From Acholeplasmataceae bacterium (GTDB lineage: Bacteria; Bacillota_I; Bacilli_A; Acholeplasmatales; Acholeplasmataceae): a stretch of 7,663 bases of DNA. The position numbers and the translations under genes were made by a program. The notes beneath the pieces are model-generated. The model ran no database searches. It was not told the DNA's origin and saw nothing but the letters and a program-made list of their open reading frames with translations. The DNA lies in assembly GCA_003497445.1 (NCBI GenBank), contig DNNX01000010.1, forward strand, positions 1 to 7,663, written 5' to 3'. Positions 1 to 6,322 of the stretch are shown here, in pieces. Numbering within the stretch: position 1 is the first letter of the stretch; every line of letters begins with the position of its first letter.

Positions 1-1645
1 AGGTGGTTTAGGTGAAGTTGGGAAAAATATGTATGTTTATGAAATCGAGAAACAACTTTTCGTTGTCGATTCTGGCATATTATTTCCCGATGAACACTTA
101 TTAGGAATAGATTACGTCATTCCAGATTTTTCATATTTAGAACAAAACCAAGATCGTATTGTTGGTCTTTTTATCACGCACGGTCACGAAGATCACATTG
201 GAAGTATCCCTTATTTATTAAAACAAGTAAAAATTCCAAAAATATATGCTGCTGGGATTGCAGTTGATTTCATTGAACATAAATTAAATGAACATAATTT
301 GTCTTCAGTGCCACCGATTGAAGAATTTAAAAGCTATTATAAATATACGTTTAATAACACTGAAGTGTCATTTATTAGGTTAACACACTCTATTCCTGAC
401 ATGTATGGAATTGTCTTTAGAACACCTCTTGGTATCTTATTTCATACGGGTGATTTTAAAATCGACTTCACGCCAGTTGGTCCCCCTGCAGAATATCATA
501 AGCTCACGCAAATTGGACAAGAAGGGGTCCTACTTTTGTGTAGTGATTCTACCAATGCAGAACGTGAGGATGTGATTCAATCAGAAAGTGTGATTGGTGA
601 ATCGATTAATGAACTTTTTGCCAACATTCATGGACGTATCATCATTGCAACTTTTGCTTCGAATGTCTATAGAATTCAACAAATTATCGAATCTGCAATT
701 AAAAATCATCGAAAAATTGCCGTATTCGGACGTTCTATGGAGCGAGCCATTGAAATAGGCATTCAAAGTGGGTATATTAAAGTTCCTAAAGATGCCATCA
801 TTAAACCAGAGCATGTATCTAAAATGAAACCTTCAGAAATCGTCATTTTAGTAACAGGTTCACAAGGTGAACCACTTGCAGCACTTACGAGAATCGCAAC
901 CAATAATCATCGTTTTATTCAAGCAATGGCAGGCGATACGGTTGTATTTTCTTCTTCTCCTATCCCTGGTAATTCAGAACCTATCAACAAAACAATTGAT
1001 AAATTATACCGACTCAATGTCAATGTCATCACACACGGACCGATCGCAGATACACATACTTCCGGACATGGGAATCGCAGTGATTTAAAAATGATGTTAT
1101 CACTCCTTAAACCCAAAATGTTTATTCCAGTCCATGGTGAACATCGTATGCAAAGACATCACCAAGACTTAGCATTACAATGTGGTGTTAATAAGAAACA
1201 TATTCTTATTTTGGATAATGGAGACGTTGCTGCAATTTCAAAAAATCAAATACGTCTTGCTGGCTCAGTACCTTCCGGTGAAGTGTATATCGATGGCACT
1301 GGCATTGGCGATATTGGATCACAAGTGATTAAAGAAAGAAAAGTATTGTCTGAAGAAGGTTTATTTTCCATTATTATCACATATGATGGTAAAACGAGAA
1401 AACTTCTGAATCATCCAACCATCATCTCTAGAGGTTTCATTTATATGAAAGGTAATGAAGCCATCACCTCAAGCTTATCCAAGGAAGTTGAATCACTTAT
1501 TCATCAAGAACTCAATAAAAAAATGATCAATCCACAAACAATGAGACAAGTTGTGATTGATCATTTATCTCAAATCATACATAAGCTTACGCTTCGAAAA
1601 CCTTTAATTATTCCAATTCTTGTCGACTTATCCCAACAAAGTTAA
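1..1645 (+). CDS. rnj: Ribonuclease J (5' end outside window)
   Basis: Metallo-beta-lactamase/beta-CASP ribonuclease. The family has endonuclease and 5'-3' exonuclease activity in mRNA decay and rRNA maturation in the cytoplasm. The frame is open from base 2 and begins with GGLGEVGKN, which in Bacillus RNase J1 lies near residue 15, so about 14 codons are missing; the ATG at 29 is internal. The 547 visible residues (numbered here from the first) carry HGHEDH at 60-65 (zinc ligands), THSIPD with His129, HTGDFK with Asp151, the beta-CASP motif HTSGHG at 352-357 and HGEHR at 378-382. The C-terminal domain is present, and the family's usual length of about 555 residues is met. All catalytic motifs look intact. 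The stop codon at 1643-1645 lies in the loop of a terminator, and the last 18 nt overlap the convergent gene. It cannot be told from this window whether this is a J1 or J2 paralogue. Confidence 0.96.
   Translation, partial: GGLGEVGKNMYVYEIEKQLFVVDSGILFPDEHLLGIDYVIPDFSYLEQNQDRIVGLFITHGHEDHIGSIPYLLKQVKIPKIYAAGIAVDFIEHKLNEHNLSSVPPIEEFKSYYKYTFNNTEVSFIRLTHSIPDMYGIVFRTPLGILFHTGDFKIDFTPVGPPAEYHKLTQIGQEGVLLLCSDSTNAEREDVIQSESVIGESINELFANIHGRIIIATFASNVYRIQQIIESAIKNHRKIAVFGRSMERAIEIGIQSGYIKVPKDAIIKPEHVSKMKPSEIVILVTGSQGEPLAALTRIATNNHRFIQAMAGDTVVFSSSPIPGNSEPINKTIDKLYRLNVNVITHGPIADTHTSGHGNRSDLKMMLSLLKPKMFIPVHGEHRMQRHHQDLALQCGVNKKHILILDNGDVAAISKNQIRLAGSVPSGEVYIDGTGIGDIGSQVIKERKVLSEEGLFSIIITYDGKTRKLLNHPTIISRGFIYMKGNEAITSSLSKEVESLIHQELNKKMINPQTMRQVVIDHLSQIIHKLTLRKPLIIPILVDLSQQS
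1517..1566 (-). terminator. Probable terminator of the uvrC operon, inside rnj
   Basis: A perfect 12-bp inverted repeat, AAATGATCAATC at 1521-1532 and GATTGATCATTT at 1555-1566, continues inward after one bulged base as ACAA/TTGT (1534-1537 with 1551-1554). Read on the - strand, the hairpin ends in seven T (1523-1517). It lies about 60 nt past the stop codon of the last gene of the - strand operon, which has no nearer terminator. It falls within rnj codons, so chance cannot be fully excluded. The stem is AT-rich, which is normal for this base composition. Confidence 0.6.
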
Positions 1646-2512
1646 CACTTTGTTGGTTTTTTTTATGAACGCATCCTCTACTTGGAATACTTCTCCTAAC
1701 ATCCCACCAATGAGCATCCCTCTATCTGAGGACGCACCACCAATTTTAGTATTTAATTGTAAGCCCTCTTTAAAACTATTACTATGATAAACAACATGAA
1801 AGATCACCGGTACTGCATGATCGATATGACATGCAGTGCCAGCATATTTTGCAATATATTTTTTTGAATCTGTCATTTGTGTCGCTTTAACGAAAGTTTC
1901 TTTTTTATCTTCAGGAAGTCCATTGATAATATCTAATATAAGAGCCTTATATGGTTTGGTTTTGGCATGTTTAAAAAACGTATCAAGCATATTAAAATAT
2001 AATAAATAATCTGGATGACTTGCGAATACGTGTGTAAATTTGAGTGCACGTGACGTTGTAAGTCCAACTTGATGACATACTAAATATGGAACAAATCCAA
2101 CAAGTTGATCATCATCAAATGGTCTAGAGAAGAAATCAGGATTGTTTTCCATTTCTTTTCGATCTTCTCGTAATTTTCTACCATATGCTTCGATATATCC
2201 TTGATAATCACTACCTTCTTTGATATGCTCATAAATCAAATCATCATATTGATCAAATGGATATTGAGGATTTTGTTTAAGAGTTTGATATAACCATACC
2301 GCAATGTTTCCTTGAAAGGATACATCCCCAATAGTTGCATTTGGATATGCAAAATAACTCTTCTTTGATTGATCATATAATGTTTGATCAGGTTTTAAAA
2401 ACAAGATGTCTTGTTTTTTAGATAATCTTTCTAAAAATGGCATATCATAAATCCAGTTAAGCCCTAGAGCTGCTGCATTACCAATGAGTGCGTTTCTTAA
2501 TAAGTGTTCCAT
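1628..2512 (-). CDS. ADP-ribosylglycohydrolase-fold protein (J1-crystallin-like), altered metal motifs
   Basis: A 294-residue protein tentatively placed in the ADP-ribosylglycohydrolase/J1-crystallin family, whose usual members remove ADP-ribose from proteins or small molecules using two Mg2+ ions. The N-terminal ALIGNAAALGLNWIYD (8-23) resembles the family's opening helix, and IGGASSDRGMLIGGMLG (257-273) occupies the place of its C-terminal GGDTDT..AG.LLG motif. At the N-terminal metal site, where TDDT is usual, GDVSFQGN (62-69) is seen, and the C-terminal DxDT is replaced by SSDR. Hydrolase activity of the classical type is therefore doubtful. It is the last gene of the uvrC operon: it overlaps the exonuclease gene by 16 nt and has a strong AGGAGG five nt before its ATG, inside the upstream gene. 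Its final codons read through the rnj terminator. The family call is from motif pattern only; the substrate is unknown. Confidence 0.75.
   Translation of the reverse strand: MEHLLRNALIGNAAALGLNWIYDMPFLERLSKKQDILFLKPDQTLYDQSKKSYFAYPNATIGDVSFQGNIAVWLYQTLKQNPQYPFDQYDDLIYEHIKEGSDYQGYIEAYGRKLREDRKEMENNPDFFSRPFDDDQLVGFVPYLVCHQVGLTTSRALKFTHVFASHPDYLLYFNMLDTFFKHAKTKPYKALILDIINGLPEDKKETFVKATQMTDSKKYIAKYAGTACHIDHAVPVIFHVVYHSNSFKEGLQLNTKIGGASSDRGMLIGGMLGEVFQVEDAFIKKTNKVLTLLG
1633..1664 (+). terminator. Rho-independent terminator of rnj
   Basis: A perfect 10-bp stem, CCAACAAAGT at 1633-1642 pairing with ACTTTGTTGG at 1647-1656, has a 4-nt loop and is followed by eight T (1657-1664). The rnj stop codon at 1643-1645 sits in the loop. 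The T tract exists only in the + direction, so this stops rnj transcription. The element lies entirely within the 3' end of the convergent ADP-ribosylglycohydrolase-like gene, whose last codons it supplies. Confidence 0.9.
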
Positions 2513-3345
2513 AAATACCTCCTATGTGCTTGCATGAGTTTCATGAATGCTTTTGTGATATGCATGGTCATTTTTGCATCATCAAGTGCATCATGTGATT
2601 GTGATACTGTATCTTTGTAATACATTTGATATGCTTTAAGTAATCCTAAATCATCTTTTAAATGATAATAATCTTTATGAAGTTTTAGCATATCAATAAA
2701 GTCTGTTGATTCTAATAATGGAGATTTTTGATGAATTTGAAAAGAGTCTTTTAATACTTGTATGTCGTTTTTTCCCCAGACCACCCATTTTGGTTGATAG
2801 GTTTTCTTGATATAATCCATCGTTTCATATAATAATGCATATGGCATTGCTTGTTGGTCATAGGTCTCTTGATCTAATTTCAAGAACTTTTTTGTTCTCT
2901 CTGTCAAAGGATGTTTGTGTTGATCATATAAATAATGACTCGATTCATACAATGGTGTAAACATGTGATCTGTAACCACTAATCCAAACTGAATAATTTC
3001 TGATTGGAAATAGCCTTTATGTTTATAACTCGGCATACTCATCTCAAAATCTAAAAAGACAAAGTGCTTAATGTCTTCCATGAATGCTTGCATATCAAGT
3101 CTTAATATGTCAATATCATAGAGCATTCGATAAGGTTTTAAAGAAATCACTTGTTTAAATGTTTTTACTTTATGTAAATATCGATGCACACATTTCGTAT
3201 CCACATCAATTAACATACCTGAATTCAAAATTGGTAGAAAAATAGACGCAATTTTATGACTTAATAAAAGTCTTATGAGACGTCTATTTTCTCTAATGTA
3301 TACGTATCGCTTTTCATAATCAATGCTGTAAATGATGGCTCTCAT
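2497..3345 (-). CDS. DEDDh-family 3'-5' exonuclease with an extra N-terminal domain
   Basis: A 282-residue protein. Residues from about 94 to the end form a DnaQ-like exonuclease domain: VFLDFEMS with Asp99 and Glu101 (Exo I), GKNDIQVL with Asp194 (Exo II), and HDALDDA with His251 and Asp256 (Exo III, the HxAxxD form). All four acidic residues and the histidine are present, so it is probably an active 3'-5' exonuclease on DNA or RNA. The LDFEM version of Exo I recalls the KapD/ERI-1-like branch more than DNA polymerase III epsilon. About 93 N-terminal residues have no domain I recognise; they contain alternating hydrophobic stretches and several basic residues. The ATG overlaps the uvrC TGA in ATGA, with AAAGGA six nt upstream. 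The substrate cannot be told from sequence; the operon position with uvrC hints at DNA repair but does not prove it. Confidence 0.88.
   Translation of the reverse strand: MRAIIYSIDYEKRYVYIRENRRLIRLLLSHKIASIFLPILNSGMLIDVDTKCVHRYLHKVKTFKQVISLKPYRMLYDIDILRLDMQAFMEDIKHFVFLDFEMSMPSYKHKGYFQSEIIQFGLVVTDHMFTPLYESSHYLYDQHKHPLTERTKKFLKLDQETYDQQAMPYALLYETMDYIKKTYQPKWVVWGKNDIQVLKDSFQIHQKSPLLESTDFIDMLKLHKDYYHLKDDLGLLKAYQMYYKDTVSQSHDALDDAKMTMHITKAFMKLMQAHRRYLWNTY
2518..2523 (-). promoter_or_regulatory. Ribosome binding site of the ADP-ribosylglycohydrolase-like gene
   Basis: AGGAGG on the - strand ends 5 nt before the ATG at 2512-2510. It fixes this start and lies within the last codons of the exonuclease gene, which suggests translational coupling. 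It is the best Shine-Dalgarno match in the window. Confidence 0.88.
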
Positions 3346-5072
3346 GAATGTTCCTTTATCTTTTTAATGATGGCATCCGGAATACCAGATTGTTTGAGGG
3401 CATCTTCAGATGCTCCTTGTATTCTTTCAAACGTGCCAAACTGTTGTATAAGTCTCTCTTTTCTTTTTGGTCCAATGCCTTCAATCTCATCCAATTTAGA
3501 AGCATAAGCAAGTTTATCTCTCGTTTTTCGATGAAATGTAATCGCAAATCTATGCACTTCTTCAGATAATTTGATTAAAAATTTAAACAACATATCATTG
3601 GGTTTTAGTTGTTTTGTATGTCCTTGATAAACAAGTCCTTCTAATTTATGGCGTTTATTTTTTTTTAGTCCACAAACCGGAATATCTAATGCTAATTCTT
3701 GTATCACTTCTTCTGCAGCGTGCACTTGTCCAATGCCACCATCGACTAAAATGACATCTGGAAATTGTCCAGATTCAACAAGAAGTTTCTGATAACGTCT
3801 ATAAATCACTTCACGCATGGCTTGATAATCATCATTTTTTGTTGTTTTTAAATGATATTTTCGATAACTTTTCTTTTCAAATTGTTTGGTGTCATAAACA
3901 ATGACTGCAGAAATGGGTGCTGCACCAAATAACTGTGCATTGTCAAAAACATCAATTCTGGTGACTTCTTTTAATAGTGCTTGAGATAACTTCTGTAATC
4001 CTAAATGTTTTTGATCATCTTGATGGCGATGTAACATAAAATGTTGTTCTAAACTTTGTGTTGCATTCTTATGTGCCAGTAAAGTGAGTTGATGTTTATT
4101 TCCTTTTTGTGGAAATAAAACTTTAGACCCATATGTTTCTTCAATGGCAGTAGAAGCCATTGAAACATGACAACATAGCTCATCAGGTATCTCAAATTCA
4201 TATAATTGATTTAAGTAACTCATAATGGTCTCGCTGGAATCTAATGTATAGTTGAAAACTGTTTGGATATGATCAATGAGTTTGCCATCTCTTAATTTAA
4301 ATATCTCGATGGCACAATCTGTTTCATTGGATGCAAACGCTAAAACATCTCGATTGAGTCCATCATTAAGATTAATGAGCTGTTTTTCAGTTGTATGCTC
4401 AATATGATGTATCATATCACGATACTCTGCTGCTTTTTCAAATAGCATGGCTTCAGATGCCTTAACCATATTGTCTTTTAATTTATTTAACACCTCTTTT
4501 GTATCACCTTTTAAAAAGTTCACAATTTGTGTGACGTAATGATCATAGTTCACTTCTTTAAATACACATGGTGCCAAACATTGACCAATATGATAGTATA
4601 AGCAAGTTTTATTTGGTAGTGTCTCACATTTTCTTAAAGGATAAAGTTGATTTAACAATCTTACTGTTTCTCTTGCAGCGTACACATTTGGATATGGTCC
4701 AAAGACACGACTATTGGATTGTTTTTGTCTAACGACTTGTAATTTGGGATACATTTCATCTGTCAGTTCGATATATGGATATGTCTTATCATCCATTAAT
4801 CGAATGTTATATTTCGGACTATATTGCTTAATGAGATTAAGTTCTAAAATGAGGGATTCATGTTCAGTACGTGTTAAGATATAAGAAAAATCATGTATTT
4901 CAGATACAAGTTTGGTTGTTTTTTCGTTGTGCGCACCTACAAAATAGGAACGTACTCGATTTTTTAAATTTTTTGCTTTCCCAACATAGATGACCTGTTC
5001 AGATGCGTTTTTCATCAAATAGCATCCTGGTAAATCAGGTAATAATGTGAGCTGTTTTTTAATAGAATTCAC
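3342..5072 (-). CDS. uvrC: UvrABC excinuclease subunit C
   Basis: UvrC makes both incisions flanking a DNA lesion after UvrA/UvrB recognition. The 576 residues are close to the family's usual 590-610. The order is an N-terminal GIY-YIG nuclease (GCYLM at 16-20, IYVGKAKNLKNRV at 28-40, Glu77 in the LILELN segment) for the 3' cut; a Cys cluster (C149, C157, C165, C169); a UVR UvrB-binding motif around 197-225; a RNase H-like nuclease with Asp377 (FDNAQ, in place of the FDISH or FDNSN seen elsewhere), Asp444 (ILVDGG) and His507 (EEVHRFA) for the 5' cut; and tandem helix-hairpin-helix motifs at 527-573. The start is GTG at 5072-5070, since an in-frame TAA lies three codons upstream and the protein begins as UvrC usually does. 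No clear Shine-Dalgarno precedes it. The stop is TGA, within ATGA shared with the next gene. It is the first gene of a three-gene operon. Confidence 0.97.
   Translation of the reverse strand: MNSIKKQLTLLPDLPGCYLMKNASEQVIYVGKAKNLKNRVRSYFVGAHNEKTTKLVSEIHDFSYILTRTEHESLILELNLIKQYSPKYNIRLMDDKTYPYIELTDEMYPKLQVVRQKQSNSRVFGPYPNVYAARETVRLLNQLYPLRKCETLPNKTCLYYHIGQCLAPCVFKEVNYDHYVTQIVNFLKGDTKEVLNKLKDNMVKASEAMLFEKAAEYRDMIHHIEHTTEKQLINLNDGLNRDVLAFASNETDCAIEIFKLRDGKLIDHIQTVFNYTLDSSETIMSYLNQLYEFEIPDELCCHVSMASTAIEETYGSKVLFPQKGNKHQLTLLAHKNATQSLEQHFMLHRHQDDQKHLGLQKLSQALLKEVTRIDVFDNAQLFGAAPISAVIVYDTKQFEKKSYRKYHLKTTKNDDYQAMREVIYRRYQKLLVESGQFPDVILVDGGIGQVHAAEEVIQELALDIPVCGLKKNKRHKLEGLVYQGHTKQLKPNDMLFKFLIKLSEEVHRFAITFHRKTRDKLAYASKLDEIEGIGPKRKERLIQQFGTFERIQGASEDALKQSGIPDAIIKKIKEHS
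3352..3357 (-). promoter_or_regulatory. Ribosome binding site of the exonuclease gene
   Basis: AAAGGA on the - strand ends 6 nt before the ATG at 3345-3343, within the last codons of uvrC. It supports the start that overlaps the uvrC stop codon. Confidence 0.75.
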
Positions 5073-5083
5073 ATCGTTATTTT

Positions 5084-5112
5084 ACCATATTAAGGTATAA
5101 ACATTGATTCAA
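5084..5112 (-). promoter_or_regulatory. Candidate uvrC operon promoter
   Basis: On the - strand, TTGAAT (5112-5107) is followed after 17 nt by TATGGT (5089-5084), a 4/6 match to the -10 consensus. The predicted transcription start would be only about 4 nt before the GTG, giving an almost leaderless mRNA. Its -35 overlaps that of the divergent lipoprotein gene. The match is weak and other placements are possible. Confidence 0.4.
5089..5101 (+). repeat. 13-bp direct repeat, copy 1 (possible operator)
   Basis: ATTAAGGTATAAA, identical to copy 2 at 5130-5142, with start-to-start spacing of 41 bp (about four helical turns). This copy abuts the candidate uvrC -10. The second copy overlaps the lipoprotein -10 and its likely start site. 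The arrangement fits a regulator acting on both divergent genes, though an AT-rich repeat this short could also be chance or a local duplication. Confidence 0.6.
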
Positions 5113-5131
5113 GAACAATATCGCATATAAT
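5104..5131 (+). promoter_or_regulatory. Promoter of the lipoprotein gene
   Basis: TTGATT (5104-5109), a 16-nt spacer and a perfect TATAAT (5126-5131) make a good sigma-A-type promoter. Transcription would start near 5138, about 20 nt before the ATG at 5159. Only a weak AG-rich Shine-Dalgarno (AAAAGAG at 5146-5152) follows. Confidence 0.7.
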
Positions 5132-5142
5132 TAAGGTATAAA
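5130..5142 (+). repeat. 13-bp direct repeat, copy 2 (possible operator)
   Basis: The second perfect copy of ATTAAGGTATAAA. It shares its first two bases with the lipoprotein TATAAT box and runs over the predicted transcription start, where a bound protein would block initiation. It contains a TATAAA that could itself be taken for a -10, but no suitable -35 lies 16-18 nt upstream. Confidence 0.6.
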
Positions 5143-5158
5143 ATGAAAAGAGAACCCT

Positions 5159-6088
5159 ATGAAAAAAACAATTACATTCATTTTAATCATACTATTTTCG
5201 AATATTTTAAATGCTTGTAGCACGCCTGAAGTGAATCCATTTGATTTAGAGATAGATTTTTACAATCAAATGAAAACTCAGCTTAATTTAACAGATAATG
5301 ATAAACGCGCGCTTTATGAGACCATGGTCTTTTACAATGAAAAAATCGCGTTTGAAACCCAAAACATCATGATTATTTCAAATGAAACAACAGACAATCC
5401 GTTAGATTTAAAATTAAGAAGTTCTTTACTGACCAACAATTTAGATACCAATATTTTCAGAAGCTATGAAATATTAGATATCAATACTTTAGGTTATGAA
5501 CAACTGATTGACACTGGTGGATTATCTGGAAGATTATCTTTATATATGGAACTTTTAGATGATTATAATGATACGTATTTCACTTCAATCATCGAATTAT
5601 CAAATCCTCCTTTTAAAATTACTGCTGAAGAAAATCAAGTGATGACATCAGCTGAGGCAACATTTGAACTTCCCGTCTTGTTGGATGTTTCTATTGATTT
5701 AACACCTGAGACATTTATTGGTTTCATTGATCCACAAATAAATTTACTTGAAGTATATGAGATGCCATATGGCTATTTCTTATCATCGCCGATTATGATT
5801 GATAATCTTATCAGTGGACTTTCGATTGAAGCAACTATTGAAATGATCCTCATTGAAAATTTTGTGATTTATGCTACGATTACTTCCTTAATTGATTCGA
5901 TTACCATTCCAATAGATGGACTCATAGAAAATACTGAGTCTTTAGATGTCTCTTTAGCAATAGATTTCAAATTAGACTTTTTATATAATATGGCAATGAC
6001 AAAATTACCGAGTTCTAGTGATTTACAAAACTTTGAAAGAGTGGATACATTTACATTACCAGATGTAACGTCCATCTTCGGGACATAA
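5159..6088 (+). CDS. Predicted lipoprotein of unknown function, strongly acidic
   Basis: 309 residues; I do not recognise a family. The N-terminus is a lipoprotein signal peptide: MKKT, then a hydrophobic stretch, then the lipobox LNAC with Cys20 as the predicted lipidated residue. The mature protein should be anchored on the outer face of the membrane. It has no other cysteine and no tryptophan. By hand count, it holds about 47 Asp/Glu against about 12 Lys/Arg, which is very acidic. Residues 22-60 look helical (DFYNQMKTQLNLTDNDKRAL region); from about 125 on, alternating hydrophobic and polar residues and repeated I-D-x-x-I/L patterns suggest beta strands. It has its own promoter, divergent from uvrC, and ends in a terminator shared with rpoZ, so it is monocistronic. 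It could be a binding protein or a surface structural protein; nothing here decides. Confidence 0.85.
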   Translation: MKKTITFILIILFSNILNACSTPEVNPFDLEIDFYNQMKTQLNLTDNDKRALYETMVFYNEKIAFETQNIMIISNETTDNPLDLKLRSSLLTNNLDTNIFRSYEILDINTLGYEQLIDTGGLSGRLSLYMELLDDYNDTYFTSIIELSNPPFKITAEENQVMTSAEATFELPVLLDVSIDLTPETFIGFIDPQINLLEVYEMPYGYFLSSPIMIDNLISGLSIEATIEMILIENFVIYATITSLIDSITIPIDGLIENTESLDVSLAIDFKLDFLYNMAMTKLPSSSDLQNFERVDTFTLPDVTSIFGT

Positions 6089-6117
6089 TAAAAAAGCGCA
6101 TCAAGCGCTTTTTTATT
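6087..6117. terminator. Bidirectional terminator between the lipoprotein gene and rpoZ
   Basis: An AATAAAAAAGCGC arm (6087-6099), 5-nt loop (6100-6104) and GCGCTTTTTTATT arm (6105-6117) form a perfect 13-bp stem with a GC core flanked by A6/T6. It therefore has a T tract in both directions. It contains most of the lipoprotein TAA (6086-6088) and all of the rpoZ stop (6115-6113), with only 24 nt between the two coding regions. Confidence 0.9.
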
Positions 6118-6322
6118 CGAATTCAATATCAACTCTACCCGCAATAATTTCTTCTAATGCGACACCTATACTTTTTTCTGAGGATGCATCTTCTACTTCT
6201 AAGTTTGCCTCTTCTAACACTCTAGCAACTTTTGAAGCTGCATATACTAATTTATATTTAGATGGAATCTTTTCTAGTAGTGCATCAATAGATGGGTATC
6301 TTAAACCGTCTTTATTACTCAT
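6113..6322 (-). CDS. rpoZ: DNA-directed RNA polymerase omega subunit
   Basis: A 69-residue protein of the usual omega size. Omega binds the beta' subunit and helps assemble and stabilise RNA polymerase. The sequence shows the family's RYPSIDALLEKIPSKYKLVYAASKVAR (8-34), with the helix rich in Ala and basic residues, and the closing SEKSIGVALEEIIAGRV (48-64), both typical. The ATG overlaps the gmk TGA in ATGA, and AGGGAG ends 4 nt upstream (6332-6327), so its translation is probably coupled to gmk. The gmk-rpoZ pairing is common in Firmicutes and supports the call. It ends inside the bidirectional terminator, so coaBC and priA, which often follow in other species, are not cotranscribed here. 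Confidence 0.95.
   Translation of the reverse strand: MSNKDGLRYPSIDALLEKIPSKYKLVYAASKVARVLEEANLEVEDASSEKSIGVALEEIIAGRVDIEFE

Noticed and set aside
29..31. ATG at 29 as the start of RNase J
   Set aside because: The frame is open back to base 2 and encodes the conserved GGLGEVGKN, so this Met is internal.
581..1116. Short open frames of 65-77 codons on both strands within rnj
   Set aside because: They lie wholly inside the well-supported RNase J coding region, lack ribosome binding sites worth noting, and resemble no family.
3348..3569. Two short open frames, one on each strand, over the 3' end of uvrC
   Set aside because: They overlap the conserved helix-hairpin-helix region of UvrC in other frames and have no independent support.
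4140..4164. 9-bp inverted repeat (TTCAATGGC / GCCATTGAA) inside uvrC as a terminator or regulatory hairpin
   Set aside because: It is followed by no T tract on either strand and is explained by the codons for the MASTAIEE segment; probably chance.
5869..6144. 91-codon open frame on the - strand over the end of the lipoprotein gene
   Set aside because: It crosses the bidirectional terminator and the end of rpoZ, and the + strand frame has a signal peptide, lipobox, promoter and terminator.
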